Shown here in pieces: positions 1 to 9,414 of a stretch of DNA of 64,000 bases. The notes below the pieces were generated by a model, which was not told the origin of the DNA, ran no database searches, and was given only the letters and a program-made list of their open reading frames with translations. The stretch's first letter is position 1; every line of letters starts with the position of its first letter. The stretch lies in NCBI GenBank assembly GCA_000980375.1, contig LARD01000003.1:84521-148520 (forward strand), read 5' to 3'. A program made the translations under genes and the position numbers. The DNA comes from Clostridium sp. K4410.MGS-306 (GTDB lineage: Bacteria > Cyanobacteriota > Vampirovibrionia > Gastranaerophilales > Gastranaerophilaceae).

Positions 1-2928
1 CGCAAGTGCTACGGCTGGGCAATGACTACTCAAAAAATGGTTGATGTTGGTGAAGCTATTGGTATTATCGCAGCTCAATCAATCGGTGAACCCGGTACAC
101 AGCTTACAATGAGAACCTTCCACACCGGTGGTGTATTCAAAGGTTCAGGTGCCATGAAGCACATCGACGCTGATATTGACGGTGAAATCATTTCTAAATT
201 AAAAACAAAAGAATTGAGAACACGTCACGGTGATATCGTACAGGTTAACATCCAAGAAGGCGACCTCGAATTAAAAGGCGCTAAAATGACTAGAAAATAC
301 CATATCCCTACAGGTGCAAAAATGTATGTGGTTAATGGTATGCAACTCAAAAAAGGCGATCCTATTTGTGAATTTGAACCTGCTTCATCAGGTGACGGCA
401 GCCGTTTGACAGAAAAAGCTACAAAGGATATCAACTCTGATTTGTCAGGTGAAGTATTCTTTGAAGATTTTGTGGCTGACGAAAAGAAAGACAGACAGGG
501 CAACGTTTCAAGAACTGCAAACAAAAACGGTATTGTTTGGGTATTGGGCGGTGACGTATACAACCTTCCCGGCGGTTCTAAAATCCTTGTTAAAGACGGC
601 CAGAAAATCAAAACAGGTGAAAAACTCGCTGAAACTCATATTTCATCAGAACACGGCGGTGAGGTAAGAGTTGGTGAAAACCTCGTTGTTGAAGAAGTTA
701 AATTTGAAGGCAAAAAGATCAAAAAAATTGTTCAAGGTAAAGAATTGACAATTGTTATTGCTTCTATTGCTCCTTTAAACGCAACTTTTGAAACTACTAA
801 AAAAGAACAATTCTGGACAGTTGATTCTACAGGCGAAAAATACATTGTTAAATCTCCTGCTGATACAACTGTAGAAAACGGAATGATTATTGCTGAGTTA
901 ATCGACGATGAATATTCCGTTCAATCTTCAGGCGAAATCAGATACATGGGTATTGAAGTAGATGAAAATCAAATCATCACAAAACCCGGCTCTGTAGTAT
1001 TTATTCCTGAAGAAGTTCACCAGATTAATAAAGACGTTACTTTAAAAATGGTTGAAAATAATACTTTTGTTACTGCAGGTACAGAGGTTGTTAAAGACCT
1101 TTATACACACATTGACGGTATTGTTGAAATCAAAGAATTTAACGATATTATCCACGAAGTAATAGTAAGACCCGGCGAAATTCATACACTTGAATCAATC
1201 GGCGACTTAAAAGTGGAAGAAGGCGAAGTTGTTGAAAAAGGCACTGTTATCGCAGGCAAAATTAAAGCTAAAGAAACTTCTATCGTAACTATTCTCGAAT
1301 CAGAAGATGATAGCCTTGCTATTGATGACCTCGACGAAGATATCGATGTAACTTCTCTTGATGATGATTCAATTGCTAACAAACCTGTACAAATCCTTGT
1401 AAGACCTGTTCAGCAGTTTGATATTCACCCTAAATCCGTAAGCATCGAATTCGAAAGCACAGATGAAGCGATCAGCATCGTTCCTGTTACTCAATTGCAG
1501 TATAAAGACGGTGCAAGAGTAAGAAACCTCGACGGTGCAACATTGACAAGAACAAGTCTTGTTCTTCAAATGCAAGGTTATTTGAGCCACCTCAAAGGTA
1601 TGGTTGAAATGATCAACGAAAACGAGCTTAAAGTTGTTGTATTGGAAACTTTAATCGTAAGACGTGAAGTTGAAGGTACAAATAAAGCTTCATTGCAAAC
1701 AGAACTGCTTGTTGAAAACGGACAGGTTATTGCTCCTAAAGAACCTGTTGCAAAAACTCAGGTACTTGCTATCAATGACGGTGTTGCAAGCATTAAATCA
1801 GACAAAGAAGACTTGAGAAGATTACTTCTTATCTCTGATAACGTAGAACAAACAATCAAACTGAAAACTAAACCGGTTGTTAAAGAAGGCGACTTTGTAA
1901 GACGTGACGGAGTTATCTCTGAAAGTGGAGAAACTACTCCGACATCAGGTCAGGTTGTTGCAGTAGCTAAAGATTCTGTAACAGTAAGAATCGGTCGTCC
2001 TTACTTAATCAGCCCCGGTACTATGTTACAAGTTGATTCAGGTTCTCTCGTACTGCGCGGTGATATGTTAGCCAACCTTGTATTTGAAAGACAAAAAACA
2101 GGTGACATCGTACAGGGTCTTCCGAGAGTAGAAGAATTGTTAGAAGGTCGTAAACCTAAAGATTCTGCTATTCTTGCCGAATTTGATGCTGTTGCTGAAA
2201 TCGAAATCGAAGACGACGTGCCGAGATTGTACCTCGTTAACGAAAACGGCAGAACAGAAATCAAATACCCGATTGACTCAAACATCATCGTTCAAGACAA
2301 ACAAAAAATCAGCGTAGGTCAACCGTTAACAAGCGGACCTTTGAACCCGCATGACGTTATCAGATTGAACGGTATCGAAGCCGCTCAACAATACCTTGTA
2401 GATGAAGTACAAAGAGTATACCGTTCTCAAGGTGTAGAAATTGCTGATAAACACGTTGAAATCATTGTTCGTCAGATGACTAAGAAAGTTAAAGTACTTG
2501 AATCAGGCGATACAAAACTCTTGCCGGGTGAATTGGTTGAAATTCAAGCTCTTGAAATCGAAAACCAAACAGTTGAAGAAGCCGGCGGCGCTCCCGCTAC
2601 TTACGAACCTGTATTGCTCGGTATCACTAAAGCTTCTTTGAACACAGAAAGCTTTATCTCTGCAGCATCCTTCCAGGAAACTACAAGAATCCTTACAGAA
2701 GCAGCTGTAGATGGTAAAAAAGACTTGTTAAGAGGTCTTAAAGAAAACGTAATCATCGGTAGATTAATTCCTGCCGGTACAGGTTACTACCACTTGACTC
2801 ACGCTTCCGAAGAAAAAGATAAAGAAGCTCAAAGAAGAGCAGCACAAAAGAACAATGCCAGAAAACCTTCCGCAATTTTGGAAGAAATTGAAGGTATGTT
2901 CGGTGCTCCCGACTTTACTGTAGAATAA
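1..2928 (+). CDS. rpoC2: RNA polymerase beta' subunit, C-terminal part (RpoC2-like), 5'-truncated by window edge
   Basis: The reading frame is open from base 1, so the gene begins upstream; the ATG at 22 is internal. Codons 3-5 (CYG) match the end of the second zinc site of beta', and codons 30-47 carry the invariant trigger-loop stretch GEPGTQLTMRTFHTGG. The conserved continuation TGDIVQGLPRVEELLEGRKP appears only from codon 700, so about 640 residues of repetitive sandwich-barrel-like sequence are inserted in the trigger loop. That size is typical of the SI3 insertion of cyanobacterial RpoC2 and far larger than the E. coli one. The C-terminus (residues about 870-975) has the usual TKASLNTESFISAASFQETTR block. 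Part of the core transcription enzyme. Whether rpoC is split into rpoC1 and rpoC2 cannot be seen here. A hairpin terminator follows. Confidence 0.95.
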   Translation, partial: RKCYGWAMTTQKMVDVGEAIGIIAAQSIGEPGTQLTMRTFHTGGVFKGSGAMKHIDADIDGEIISKLKTKELRTRHGDIVQVNIQEGDLELKGAKMTRKYHIPTGAKMYVVNGMQLKKGDPICEFEPASSGDGSRLTEKATKDINSDLSGEVFFEDFVADEKKDRQGNVSRTANKNGIVWVLGGDVYNLPGGSKILVKDGQKIKTGEKLAETHISSEHGGEVRVGENLVVEEVKFEGKKIKKIVQGKELTIVIASIAPLNATFETTKKEQFWTVDSTGEKYIVKSPADTTVENGMIIAELIDDEYSVQSSGEIRYMGIEVDENQIITKPGSVVFIPEEVHQINKDVTLKMVENNTFVTAGTEVVKDLYTHIDGIVEIKEFNDIIHEVIVRPGEIHTLESIGDLKVEEGEVVEKGTVIAGKIKAKETSIVTILESEDDSLAIDDLDEDIDVTSLDDDSIANKPVQILVRPVQQFDIHPKSVSIEFESTDEAISIVPVTQLQYKDGARVRNLDGATLTRTSLVLQMQGYLSHLKGMVEMINENELKVVVLETLIVRREVEGTNKASLQTELLVENGQVIAPKEPVAKTQVLAINDGVASIKSDKEDLRRLLLISDNVEQTIKLKTKPVVKEGDFVRRDGVISESGETTPTSGQVVAVAKDSVTVRIGRPYLISPGTMLQVDSGSLVLRGDMLANLVFERQKTGDIVQGLPRVEELLEGRKPKDSAILAEFDAVAEIEIEDDVPRLYLVNENGRTEIKYPIDSNIIVQDKQKISVGQPLTSGPLNPHDVIRLNGIEAAQQYLVDEVQRVYRSQGVEIADKHVEIIVRQMTKKVKVLESGDTKLLPGELVEIQALEIENQTVEEAGGAPATYEPVLLGITKASLNTESFISAASFQETTRILTEAAVDGKKDLLRGLKENVIIGRLIPAGTGYYHLTHASEEKDKEAQRRAAQKNNARKPSAILEEIEGMFGAPDFTVE

Positions 2929-2942
2929 TTAATATTCTTAAT

Positions 2943-2977
2943 AAAAAAAGCGGTATCTTAACGGTACCGCTTTTTTA
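2943..2977 (+). terminator. Rho-independent terminator after rpoC2
   Basis: AAAGCGGTA and TACCGC form a stem around TCTTAACGG, followed by six T. It lies 15 bases after the rpoC2 stop. Confidence 0.85.
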
Positions 2978-2979
2978 TT

Positions 2980-2988
2980 TGTTATAAT
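2980..2988 (+). promoter_or_regulatory. Extended -10 promoter of the M48-like peptidase gene
   Basis: TGTTATAAT is a perfect TATAAT preceded by the TGn extension. A -35 box would fall inside the terminator stem and is not recognisable. The gene's GGGAG ribosome site is at 3004-3008. Confidence 0.6.
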
Positions 2989-3015
2989 ATACATGCAAAA
3001 GAAGGGAGTATAAAT

Positions 3016-3864
3016 ATGAAAAAGTTATTCGGAATTTTATTGTGTTTTGTATTGAGTGCAGCCGGTGCTTTTGCTGCTTCTTACAATACCTCAACAAACT
3101 GGTTTGATACCAAAAATGTGAGCCACTTAAATACAATTGGCCAAAATATTATCAAAGCAAATAAAATGCCTTCAACCGTTACCTTTAAAGTGACAGATAA
3201 TGTAGATATGAATGCATCTAATACCAATACAACGCAATATGTTTACATATATTCAGGTGATTTAAAATATGTTGAAAATGACAATGAACTTGCTGCTGTG
3301 GTTGCACACGAAATCGGCCACCTTGTGAACGGACATTATACAAAATCATCACTGTTAAACGGTGCTATTTCTTCTTTCAACCCCACAACATCATCAGAAA
3401 AAAGTGCTGCAACAGTTGATTTGCTCAAGGCAATCTCATCAAGCAAGGTAAGCAAAGATAACCAAAAAGAAGCTGATATAACAGCAGTTGATCTTATGAT
3501 GAGCGCAAAATATAACCCGCTTGCTTTAATTTCTGTGGTTTATAAATCCGATATTGCCAAAAACGGAGGCTTGTTGGATTCTGATTTGTCTTGCGAAGAA
3601 AGAATTATGAACATCTATGATTACGCAAACTATAATTATCCTGAACAGGTTAAAGCAAATTATAAAACAGATTCTTATCAACAGGCGCTTAATCTCATTT
3701 ATGCGAACTTAAAGATAAGAAATGCTGATGCTAAAAAACTTGCAAAAGCAAAAAAAGAACAGGAAAAATTGAAAAAAGACAAACTAAAAAGAGTTAGAAA
3801 TATGGCAAAATCCACTAACCCCTGGAGTGCTGCTTACAGCTTACTTCAAGTTTCCGGAAATTAA
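3016..3864 (+). CDS. Exported M48-family zinc metallopeptidase-like protein
   Basis: Residues 1-20 are a Sec signal peptide (MKKLFGILL... ending AFA), so the enzyme probably acts in the periplasm. The zinc motif HEIGH is at residues 98-102, and the third ligand is probably E152 in KEADITAVDLM; both fit peptidase family M48 (BepA/Oma1-like envelope proteases). At 282 residues it is a minimal M48 domain with a lysine-rich tail (about 235-262) and no transmembrane helices beyond the signal. The start is fixed by GGGAG seven bases upstream. It is likely monocistronic, between a terminator and its own extended -10 promoter. Role in envelope quality control is inferred from the family. Confidence 0.8.
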   Translation: MKKLFGILLCFVLSAAGAFAASYNTSTNWFDTKNVSHLNTIGQNIIKANKMPSTVTFKVTDNVDMNASNTNTTQYVYIYSGDLKYVENDNELAAVVAHEIGHLVNGHYTKSSLLNGAISSFNPTTSSEKSAATVDLLKAISSSKVSKDNQKEADITAVDLMMSAKYNPLALISVVYKSDIAKNGGLLDSDLSCEERIMNIYDYANYNYPEQVKANYKTDSYQQALNLIYANLKIRNADAKKLAKAKKEQEKLKKDKLKRVRNMAKSTNPWSAAYSLLQVSGN

Positions 3865-4005
3865 CAAAATTTTGCCAACTGTATATTAATTTGAAATCTT
3901 ATTTTGTTTTGCAAAATATTCAATTTTATTTGAACTTTAAGGCGGTGTTTTCGTTATATAATATGTGTACTATTAAATAAAAAAGAGAGAAGGAGATTTT
4001 TATAA

Positions 4006-4482
4006 ATGAAAAAAATATTGAGTTTATTAACAGCTTTGCTGATTACAGGTATAATGACCGCCGCAAATGCAGCTACTACTCCGGAACAGGTATTGTCCTT
4101 TTTCAACAATTACGTTAGCGCTGCAAATTCATACAGTGATACAATTACATCATTTTATGCACCTGATGCAAAGATTATCAGGGTTGTTATGAAACCGGAT
4201 GGAACCACTGCTACTGTTACTGCTGATACAAAACAGTATTTTAACCAGATGAGAATCGGTGCTAACCTTGCAAAAATTAACAAATACAAAAATTTCTACA
4301 CAGAAAGAAAAATAACAAAACAAGGCAATGATTATAAAATCACCTGCAAAAGACAACCATCAACAAGTGATTATAAAATCCCTGCACATTTTGTAATTGG
4401 ACCGGATGCAAGCGGTAAACTCAAAATCAAAGAAGAAATGATGTATACAAAACAACAAAAGTTTTTGAAATATGCAAAGTAG
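4006..4482 (+). CDS. Small exported protein, possibly NTF2/SnoaL-like
   Basis: 158 residues with a clear signal peptide (1-22, MKKILSLLTALLITGIM... cleaved near ANA). The mature part starts TTPEQVLSFFNNYVSAANSYSD and continues TSFYAPDAKIIRV, which resembles the helix-then-sheet opening of NTF2/SnoaL-like folds; this is a resemblance, not an identification. AGGAG at 3991-3995 supports the start and a TATAAT is at 3957-3962. The stop lies 3 bases from the stop of the convergent ABC ATPase gene, with no terminator between. Function unknown. Confidence 0.7.
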   Translation: MKKILSLLTALLITGIMTAANAATTPEQVLSFFNNYVSAANSYSDTITSFYAPDAKIIRVVMKPDGTTATVTADTKQYFNQMRIGANLAKINKYKNFYTERKITKQGNDYKITCKRQPSTSDYKIPAHFVIGPDASGKLKIKEEMMYTKQQKFLKYAK

Positions 4483-4485
4483 ACA

Positions 4486-5466
4486 TTAATCGTATAAATG
4501 ACATTTAACATAGTGAGAGTCTGAAATTTTAATTATTTTAGGCTCTCCTATTTTTATGTTAGAGCAAATGTCTTTTGCAAAATTACATCTGGTATGGAAT
4601 TTGCAAGCCTTTGGCGGGTTAACAGGTGAGGGAAGGTCTCCTGTGAGTTTTATTTCTTCTCCTTGTTTTTTGTGGATAGATGGTACCGCTGATATAAGAG
4701 CCTGTGTGTAAGGGTGTCTTGGATCTTTAAACAGCTCATCAGCTTTGGCAAGTTCCACAATATCACCCAGATACATAACAGCTATTCTGTCAGATAAATA
4801 TTTTACTACACCAAGGTCATGAGATATAAAAAGAATAGTTAAATTGAGCTTGTCTTTTAACTCCTTTAAAAGAGTAATAATCTGCGCTTGAATACTCACA
4901 TCCAACGCAGAAACAGGCTCATCTGCAACGAGGAATTGTGGTTTTAATATCAAAGCTCTTGCAATTGCTATTCTTTGTCTTTGCCCACCGGAAAACTCGT
5001 GCGGGTAGCGTTTTAGGTCTTCTTCGTTTAAACCCACAAGACTGATTATTTCGTGGATTCTCGTATTTATTTCCTGTTTGTCTCTTATTCCGTGCACAAC
5101 AAGAGGTTCTCTTAAAAGACGGTATATTGTCATTCTTGGGTCGAGGCTCGAGTAGGGGTTTTGAAAAATCATTTGCGATTTTTTTCTAAAATTTTTCAAT
5201 TGCTTTGTGTTCAAATCAAGCACATTTTCGTTTTCAAAAAAAACAAAACCTTCCGGATTTATCAGTTTTAAAACAGATTTGCCCAGTGTTGATTTTCCGC
5301 AGCCTGACTCTCCCACCAATCCTAGAATTTCGCCTTTGTATATATCAAGATTGATTCCGTTTAATGCGCGCAGATATTGTTTTTGGTTACCAAAACCATT
5401 GAATGTAAACCCGGATTGTATCGGGTAATACATATTTAAATCTTTAATTTCAACGAGTTTTTGCAT
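4486..5466 (-). CDS. dppF: Oligopeptide/dipeptide ABC transporter ATP-binding protein (OppF/DppF type)
   Basis: Walker A GESGCGKST is at residues 52-60, the Q-loop FQNPYSSLDPR near 101-111, the signature FSGGQRQR at 158-165 and Walker B FLVADEP at 178-184. The C-terminal oligo_HPY region with CKFHTRCNFAKDIC is typical of OppF/DppF. It should power import of peptides (or nickel) with a partner ATPase, two permeases and a binding protein, but none of these is adjacent, so it is an orphan subunit. There is no Shine-Dalgarno; a TATAAT box ends 6 bases before the ATG, suggesting a leaderless mRNA. The 326-residue length is normal for the family. Confidence 0.9.
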   Translation of the reverse strand: MQKLVEIKDLNMYYPIQSGFTFNGFGNQKQYLRALNGINLDIYKGEILGLVGESGCGKSTLGKSVLKLINPEGFVFFENENVLDLNTKQLKNFRKKSQMIFQNPYSSLDPRMTIYRLLREPLVVHGIRDKQEINTRIHEIISLVGLNEEDLKRYPHEFSGGQRQRIAIARALILKPQFLVADEPVSALDVSIQAQIITLLKELKDKLNLTILFISHDLGVVKYLSDRIAVMYLGDIVELAKADELFKDPRHPYTQALISAVPSIHKKQGEEIKLTGDLPSPVNPPKACKFHTRCNFAKDICSNIKIGEPKIIKISDSHYVKCHLYD

Positions 5467-5472
5467 ATGGTT

Positions 5473-5478
5473 ATTATA
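5473..5478 (-). promoter_or_regulatory. -10 box giving a probable leaderless dppF transcript
   Basis: On the minus strand TATAAT is followed by AACCAT and then the dppF ATG. Transcription would begin at or next to the start codon. No convincing -35 is seen. Confidence 0.45.
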
Positions 5479-5518
5479 ACGTTTAATTTAAATTTGGAAT
5501 ATATGCTTTAAGGCAATT

Positions 5519-7561
5519 TTAGTAAACATTGAGATATACCCAGTAACTTCTGTATACTTTTTTCACATAATCTCTTGTTTCAGGGTATGGAATATTTTCT
5601 ATAAATTCATCAAAATTTCTATAATTTAGAGTGTCTTTCCAGCTTAATACCGCATTAGGGCCGCCATTGTATGATGCTACAGCAAGCAAATCATCTTCGT
5701 GCAGCCTTTCTTTTGCATAATCCAGATATGCGCATCCAAGTTCTATGTTTAGGGTTGGATTATATAAAGAGTCTGAGCCTGCGTATCTTATGCCGTTTCT
5801 TCGCGCAATATATGCTGCAGTTGCGGGCATTAGCTGCATAAGGCCCCTTGCTCCTGCTGCACTTCCTGCTTTGTGATTAAAATAACTTTCTTCTCTAATT
5901 AGCGCTGTTACAAGATACGGGTCGAGCCTGTAGAATTTTGCATAGTCGTTTATTGTGTCTTGATAATGCAATTGATAGGCAAGTTTGTATATGCTGTCAG
6001 AAAATGGCGGTTTTGTTTCATATTCGCTCAAAACGTCTCTTGCAAGCAATGCGGAGGTTGCGTATTTTCCTTCTCTGTAATTTAGCCAGCTTTGTACTGC
6101 TTTATTTTCTTTATCTATTTCGCCAAGCAACTTGTAATCATTAAGTTTTAAAATTGTAGTTATTAATTTTAAACTGTCATCAGAAATACTTGTATGCTTT
6201 GCAGGGAAAGGTATGTACTGTGATTTTTCCACAAGCCTGTGAGATGATTTTGTTTGCCATCCAGAATGGTATGAGTAACTAAGCTGTTTGCTTGCCCTAA
6301 ACGCATAATAGTCATCAGGGTATTTTTCTAGTATTTTTTGATAAAAACCTTTTGCCTCGGCTTTGTTGCCAAGCCTTGTTGTTAACTTGCCCATCCAGTA
6401 CAAAACTTTTGGTGCGGCAATAGTGTTTTGATAATCTCTTGCATGGATTTGTCCAAGACGAAGCGCTTCTTGAAATTGTTTGTTTATGTATGCTTGCCAA
6501 AACAGGTTTGCAACTGCATCTGAAGCAAAATTTCCGTTAGGGAATTTTGTATAAATTTTTGTGTACAGAAGATTTTTTCCCTCGGTATTTTCGTATTTTG
6601 TCAGCCTGTAAAGGATAAAATCTTCACCTTTGGCATTATTTGATTGAGCGGCAGCCAGCGCTTTATTCCAGCCTTCTTTTGGACCTTGAGGACAAATTGA
6701 TGCGTAGTTTTCAATAGTTTTATAAAGAGCCTCATCATCCAGGTTTTGTGAGTATTTTGGATAATTGTTATCAAAAATTTCCGATGCTTTTTTATAATCA
6801 CCCAGCTTAGTATAAATGATGCTCAAATACCCCCAGCAAGAGGACATGTATGCTTTATTAAAATTGTCCAACGCAAATTTAAGCGCACCGTTTTTGTAAT
6901 ATGCCTGGCCGATTACAAAATAGTCCCTTTGATCAAGCGGGGTTTTCAGCTGATTAATCTCTGTAATACAGCTCATAGCAAACCTGCCGCCGGGTGCTTC
7001 TTCTATATATTGTATAAAATGATTTTTTGCTTTTATTTTTTTTGAAAATGCTTCTTTTTCATTATCTTTTTGGATATCTTCTTCTGCCTTTTGTTTGTAG
7101 ATAACGCCAAGATAATAGTTTGAGGCTGTTTTGTATTCGCTGTCTTTAAAATTTTTCTTTATGTCATTAAAAGTTTTTTCAGCCTTAGTATATTCCTTTT
7201 CTCTAAAGTAGTTTTGTGCAAGGGCATAATAAGCTTTTTGTACAAACATTGATTCCGGATATTTTTCTATAAACATACGGAATTTTTTTGATGCTGTTTG
7301 TGAGTCATTGAGCTCGTCAGCGCAAAGGGCTTGTCTTAACAGGGCAATTTCATATATAGCAGAGGTTCTTGAAACATTAGAAAAATTAAAATAAGCATTT
7401 TCATAATCTTTTTTATTTAAATATTCCAGTCCCTGTCTGTAAGTTTTGAAATCTTTTTCAGACACCTGTGTCATTTTTACAACATTGCTCAGAACAATTA
7501 AAATTAATACCGCAAATGCAGATGTTATAAACACAAACTTTAACTTTTTCTTCCAGTCCAA
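5519..7561 (-). CDS. slt: Soluble lytic murein transglycosylase (Slt-like) with TPR superhelix
   Basis: The N-terminal hydrophobic segment (residues 10-26) is a signal anchor. Residues 40-500 are TPR/Sel1-like helical repeats. The C-terminal SLT domain (about 540-670) has the catalytic glutamate in IREESYF (E558), the GLMQLMPATA motif and the AVASYNGGP loop, so it should cleave the MurNAc-GlcNAc bond to form 1,6-anhydro ends. Architecture and length (680 aa) match Slt70-type enzymes. The start is TTG, supported by GAGG eight bases upstream; no in-frame ATG lies nearby. It follows the histidine kinase gene on the same strand at a distance. Confidence 0.9.
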   Translation of the reverse strand: MDWKKKLKFVFITSAFAVLILIVLSNVVKMTQVSEKDFKTYRQGLEYLNKKDYENAYFNFSNVSRTSAIYEIALLRQALCADELNDSQTASKKFRMFIEKYPESMFVQKAYYALAQNYFREKEYTKAEKTFNDIKKNFKDSEYKTASNYYLGVIYKQKAEEDIQKDNEKEAFSKKIKAKNHFIQYIEEAPGGRFAMSCITEINQLKTPLDQRDYFVIGQAYYKNGALKFALDNFNKAYMSSCWGYLSIIYTKLGDYKKASEIFDNNYPKYSQNLDDEALYKTIENYASICPQGPKEGWNKALAAAQSNNAKGEDFILYRLTKYENTEGKNLLYTKIYTKFPNGNFASDAVANLFWQAYINKQFQEALRLGQIHARDYQNTIAAPKVLYWMGKLTTRLGNKAEAKGFYQKILEKYPDDYYAFRASKQLSYSYHSGWQTKSSHRLVEKSQYIPFPAKHTSISDDSLKLITTILKLNDYKLLGEIDKENKAVQSWLNYREGKYATSALLARDVLSEYETKPPFSDSIYKLAYQLHYQDTINDYAKFYRLDPYLVTALIREESYFNHKAGSAAGARGLMQLMPATAAYIARRNGIRYAGSDSLYNPTLNIELGCAYLDYAKERLHEDDLLAVASYNGGPNAVLSWKDTLNYRNFDEFIENIPYPETRDYVKKVYRSYWVYLNVY

Positions 7562-7726
7562 CTTTTGTTCCTCTAAAGTGATTTTAAATTAAATTGAAAT
7601 TTAAAAGCCTCTTATAAGTATCCTCAAAATGAGATAAAAGAGCAAGGCTTTTTATCAATAAATATAGCATATTCTTAAGTGTTAAGGCCATAGAGCAAAG
7701 AGTTTAAACACAAAGAGACGAGTAAT

Positions 7727-7888
7727 ATGAGAGATATGCAAATTTATACAAATGAGGAATATTTAAACAAACAAAAAGAATTTGTTTTAAAAAATGCTTT
7801 CAATGCCTCTTATCTGACAGGCAAGTTTTCAAAAAAATCGGTGGTGAAAAATTATATCTATTATGATGTGCCAATAAAAATTGTCTAA
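7727..7888 (+). CDS. Possible 53-aa hypothetical protein
   Basis: ATG at 7727 opens 53 codons ending in TAA. The product is hydrophilic (MRDMQIYTNEEYLNKQKEF...), lysine- and tyrosine-rich, without signal or membrane segment. It fills an otherwise empty 323-base gap between slt and the histidine kinase. Its stop overlaps the convergent kinase stop by 4 bases, the pattern of real convergent pairs in this window. The ribosome site (GAGACGAG) is weak. No family recognised. Confidence 0.35.
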   Translation: MRDMQIYTNEEYLNKQKEFVLKNAFNASYLTGKFSKKSVVKNYIYYDVPIKIV

Positions 7889-9324
7889 TTATTTTTTACG
7901 GGAACAGAAGCATTTTTTGTGCATGGCAGAGATAAAATAATTTCGCAGCCTTTGTTTTCTTCAGATTCAATCCACACACTGCCGTTGTGAGCTTCTATTA
8001 TATTTTTTACAATAAACAGCCCAAAACCGGAGCCTACTTTTTTAAATCTGGTTTCTTTTGAGGAATGCTCTTTAAAAATATTTACCTGTTCTTTTTTAGA
8101 TATTCCCGGACCATTGTCTTTTATTGAAATAACTATGTTCTGGCCTTCTTTTTTGATGTTAACGTTTATCAATGCATTTTTTGGAGAATATTCAGAGGCG
8201 TTTACAATAAGATTTGTGAGTACCAAACTTATTTCTTTTTCGTCATATTCAAATACATCGTTGTCTAAATCTATGTTGACCTTAAGAGTTTGTTGCCCTT
8301 CTTCAAAAAGGTACAAAACTTCATCAATACAGTTTTGCAATGTCTGCTTGAGCGAATTTGTTGTCAAATGAAGCGCATAATTTTCACTTTCAAGCTTATA
8401 TCTTGCAAGTATATTGTCAGTCATTCTCATCATGTATCTTGATGAATTCAAAATTTCTTTGATGATATCTTTTTGGTTGCTGTTTAATTCACCAAAACTG
8501 CCGTCATACAAAAGCTCCAACGCTCTTTTTTCTGCCCTGACAGGAGTTTTTAAATCGTGTGTAAGCATTTCAATGAAATTTTCGCGCTGTTCTTCTCTTT
8601 TTATTTCTTCAGTTTTATTCTCGATAAGAATCAAATAACCTGTGTGGCATTCGTTGGAATAAATTTTTGAAATATCTGTTTTGGTATAAATATCATTGTC
8701 GATAATAAATCTGAAAGAAGTATGAGATTTTTTGCTTTTTATAAAATTTTTCAAAAGAGTTATTGCTTCGTCATTTTTGTGCATTGCTAAAATTTCGAAG
8801 AAATTTTTACCATTATATTTTGCTTTGTCTAAGATTACATTGTTTTGAGATGTGATATCAAAATTTAAATCTGTGATGATTATTTCACTTTTAGAAAATT
8901 CAAAAATTATATCCAGCTTTTGATTTTTTTTCAGCAGCTCGTCTTGAACTTTTTTTAGATTCAAAACACTTTGAACCTGTGCTCTTGTTGTTTTTACATC
9001 AAAAGGTTTTTCAATATAAGTATAAGAGCCAAGATTGTAGCTTTTTATTTTGTTTTCATTTTCAAAATGGCTGCTGATATAAATAACAGGAGTGTTTGGA
9101 TGCTGCTTTAAAAATTGTTCTGCAAAGAAAAACCCATCCATAGCAGGCATAACAACATCTGTAAGCACTAAATCAATCTTGGTGTTTTTTAAATCCTCAA
9201 GTGCTTTGACAGGATTAGAGTATACAACCATTTCATAATTCAGAGGTGCAAGTGTTTCTGCCAGCAATTCTGCGTTTAAAGAATTATCGTCAACTATTAA
9301 AATTTTACCTTCGGTCTTTTCCAT
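7885..9324 (-). CDS. Response-receiver / histidine kinase hybrid
   Basis: Residues 1-125 are a receiver domain: acidic pair VDDN at 11-14, phosphoacceptor D56 in LVLTDVVMP, and lysine in IEKPFD at 106. Residues 135-240 look like a PAS-type sensor. The HisKA helix carries H256 in EMLTHDLKTP, and the ATPase domain shows the N box (LTNLIVNASEYSP), DNGPGIS and GSGFGLFIVK. There is no membrane segment, so this is a cytoplasmic kinase that probably receives a phosphosignal from another system and passes it on. The output partner is not adjacent; two orphan LuxR-type regulators at 17.8-19.2 kb are possible partners. 479 aa. Confidence 0.9.
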   Translation of the reverse strand: MEKTEGKILIVDDNSLNAELLAETLAPLNYEMVVYSNPVKALEDLKNTKIDLVLTDVVMPAMDGFFFAEQFLKQHPNTPVIYISSHFENENKIKSYNLGSYTYIEKPFDVKTTRAQVQSVLNLKKVQDELLKKNQKLDIIFEFSKSEIIITDLNFDITSQNNVILDKAKYNGKNFFEILAMHKNDEAITLLKNFIKSKKSHTSFRFIIDNDIYTKTDISKIYSNECHTGYLILIENKTEEIKREEQRENFIEMLTHDLKTPVRAEKRALELLYDGSFGELNSNQKDIIKEILNSSRYMMRMTDNILARYKLESENYALHLTTNSLKQTLQNCIDEVLYLFEEGQQTLKVNIDLDNDVFEYDEKEISLVLTNLIVNASEYSPKNALINVNIKKEGQNIVISIKDNGPGISKKEQVNIFKEHSSKETRFKKVGSGFGLFIVKNIIEAHNGSVWIESEENKGCEIILSLPCTKNASVPVKNN

Positions 9325-9414
9325 TAGCTTGTCTTCTTTTTAGGGTGGATGTTCATAGTAAATCGTTTTTACACAAATAAGAATTACCCACATGGATGAT
9401 AATTTTGATTAATT

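Noticed and set aside
225..611. Antisense open frame of 128 codons within rpoC2
   Set aside because: A shadow of a highly conserved coding gene, without ribosome site or family likeness.
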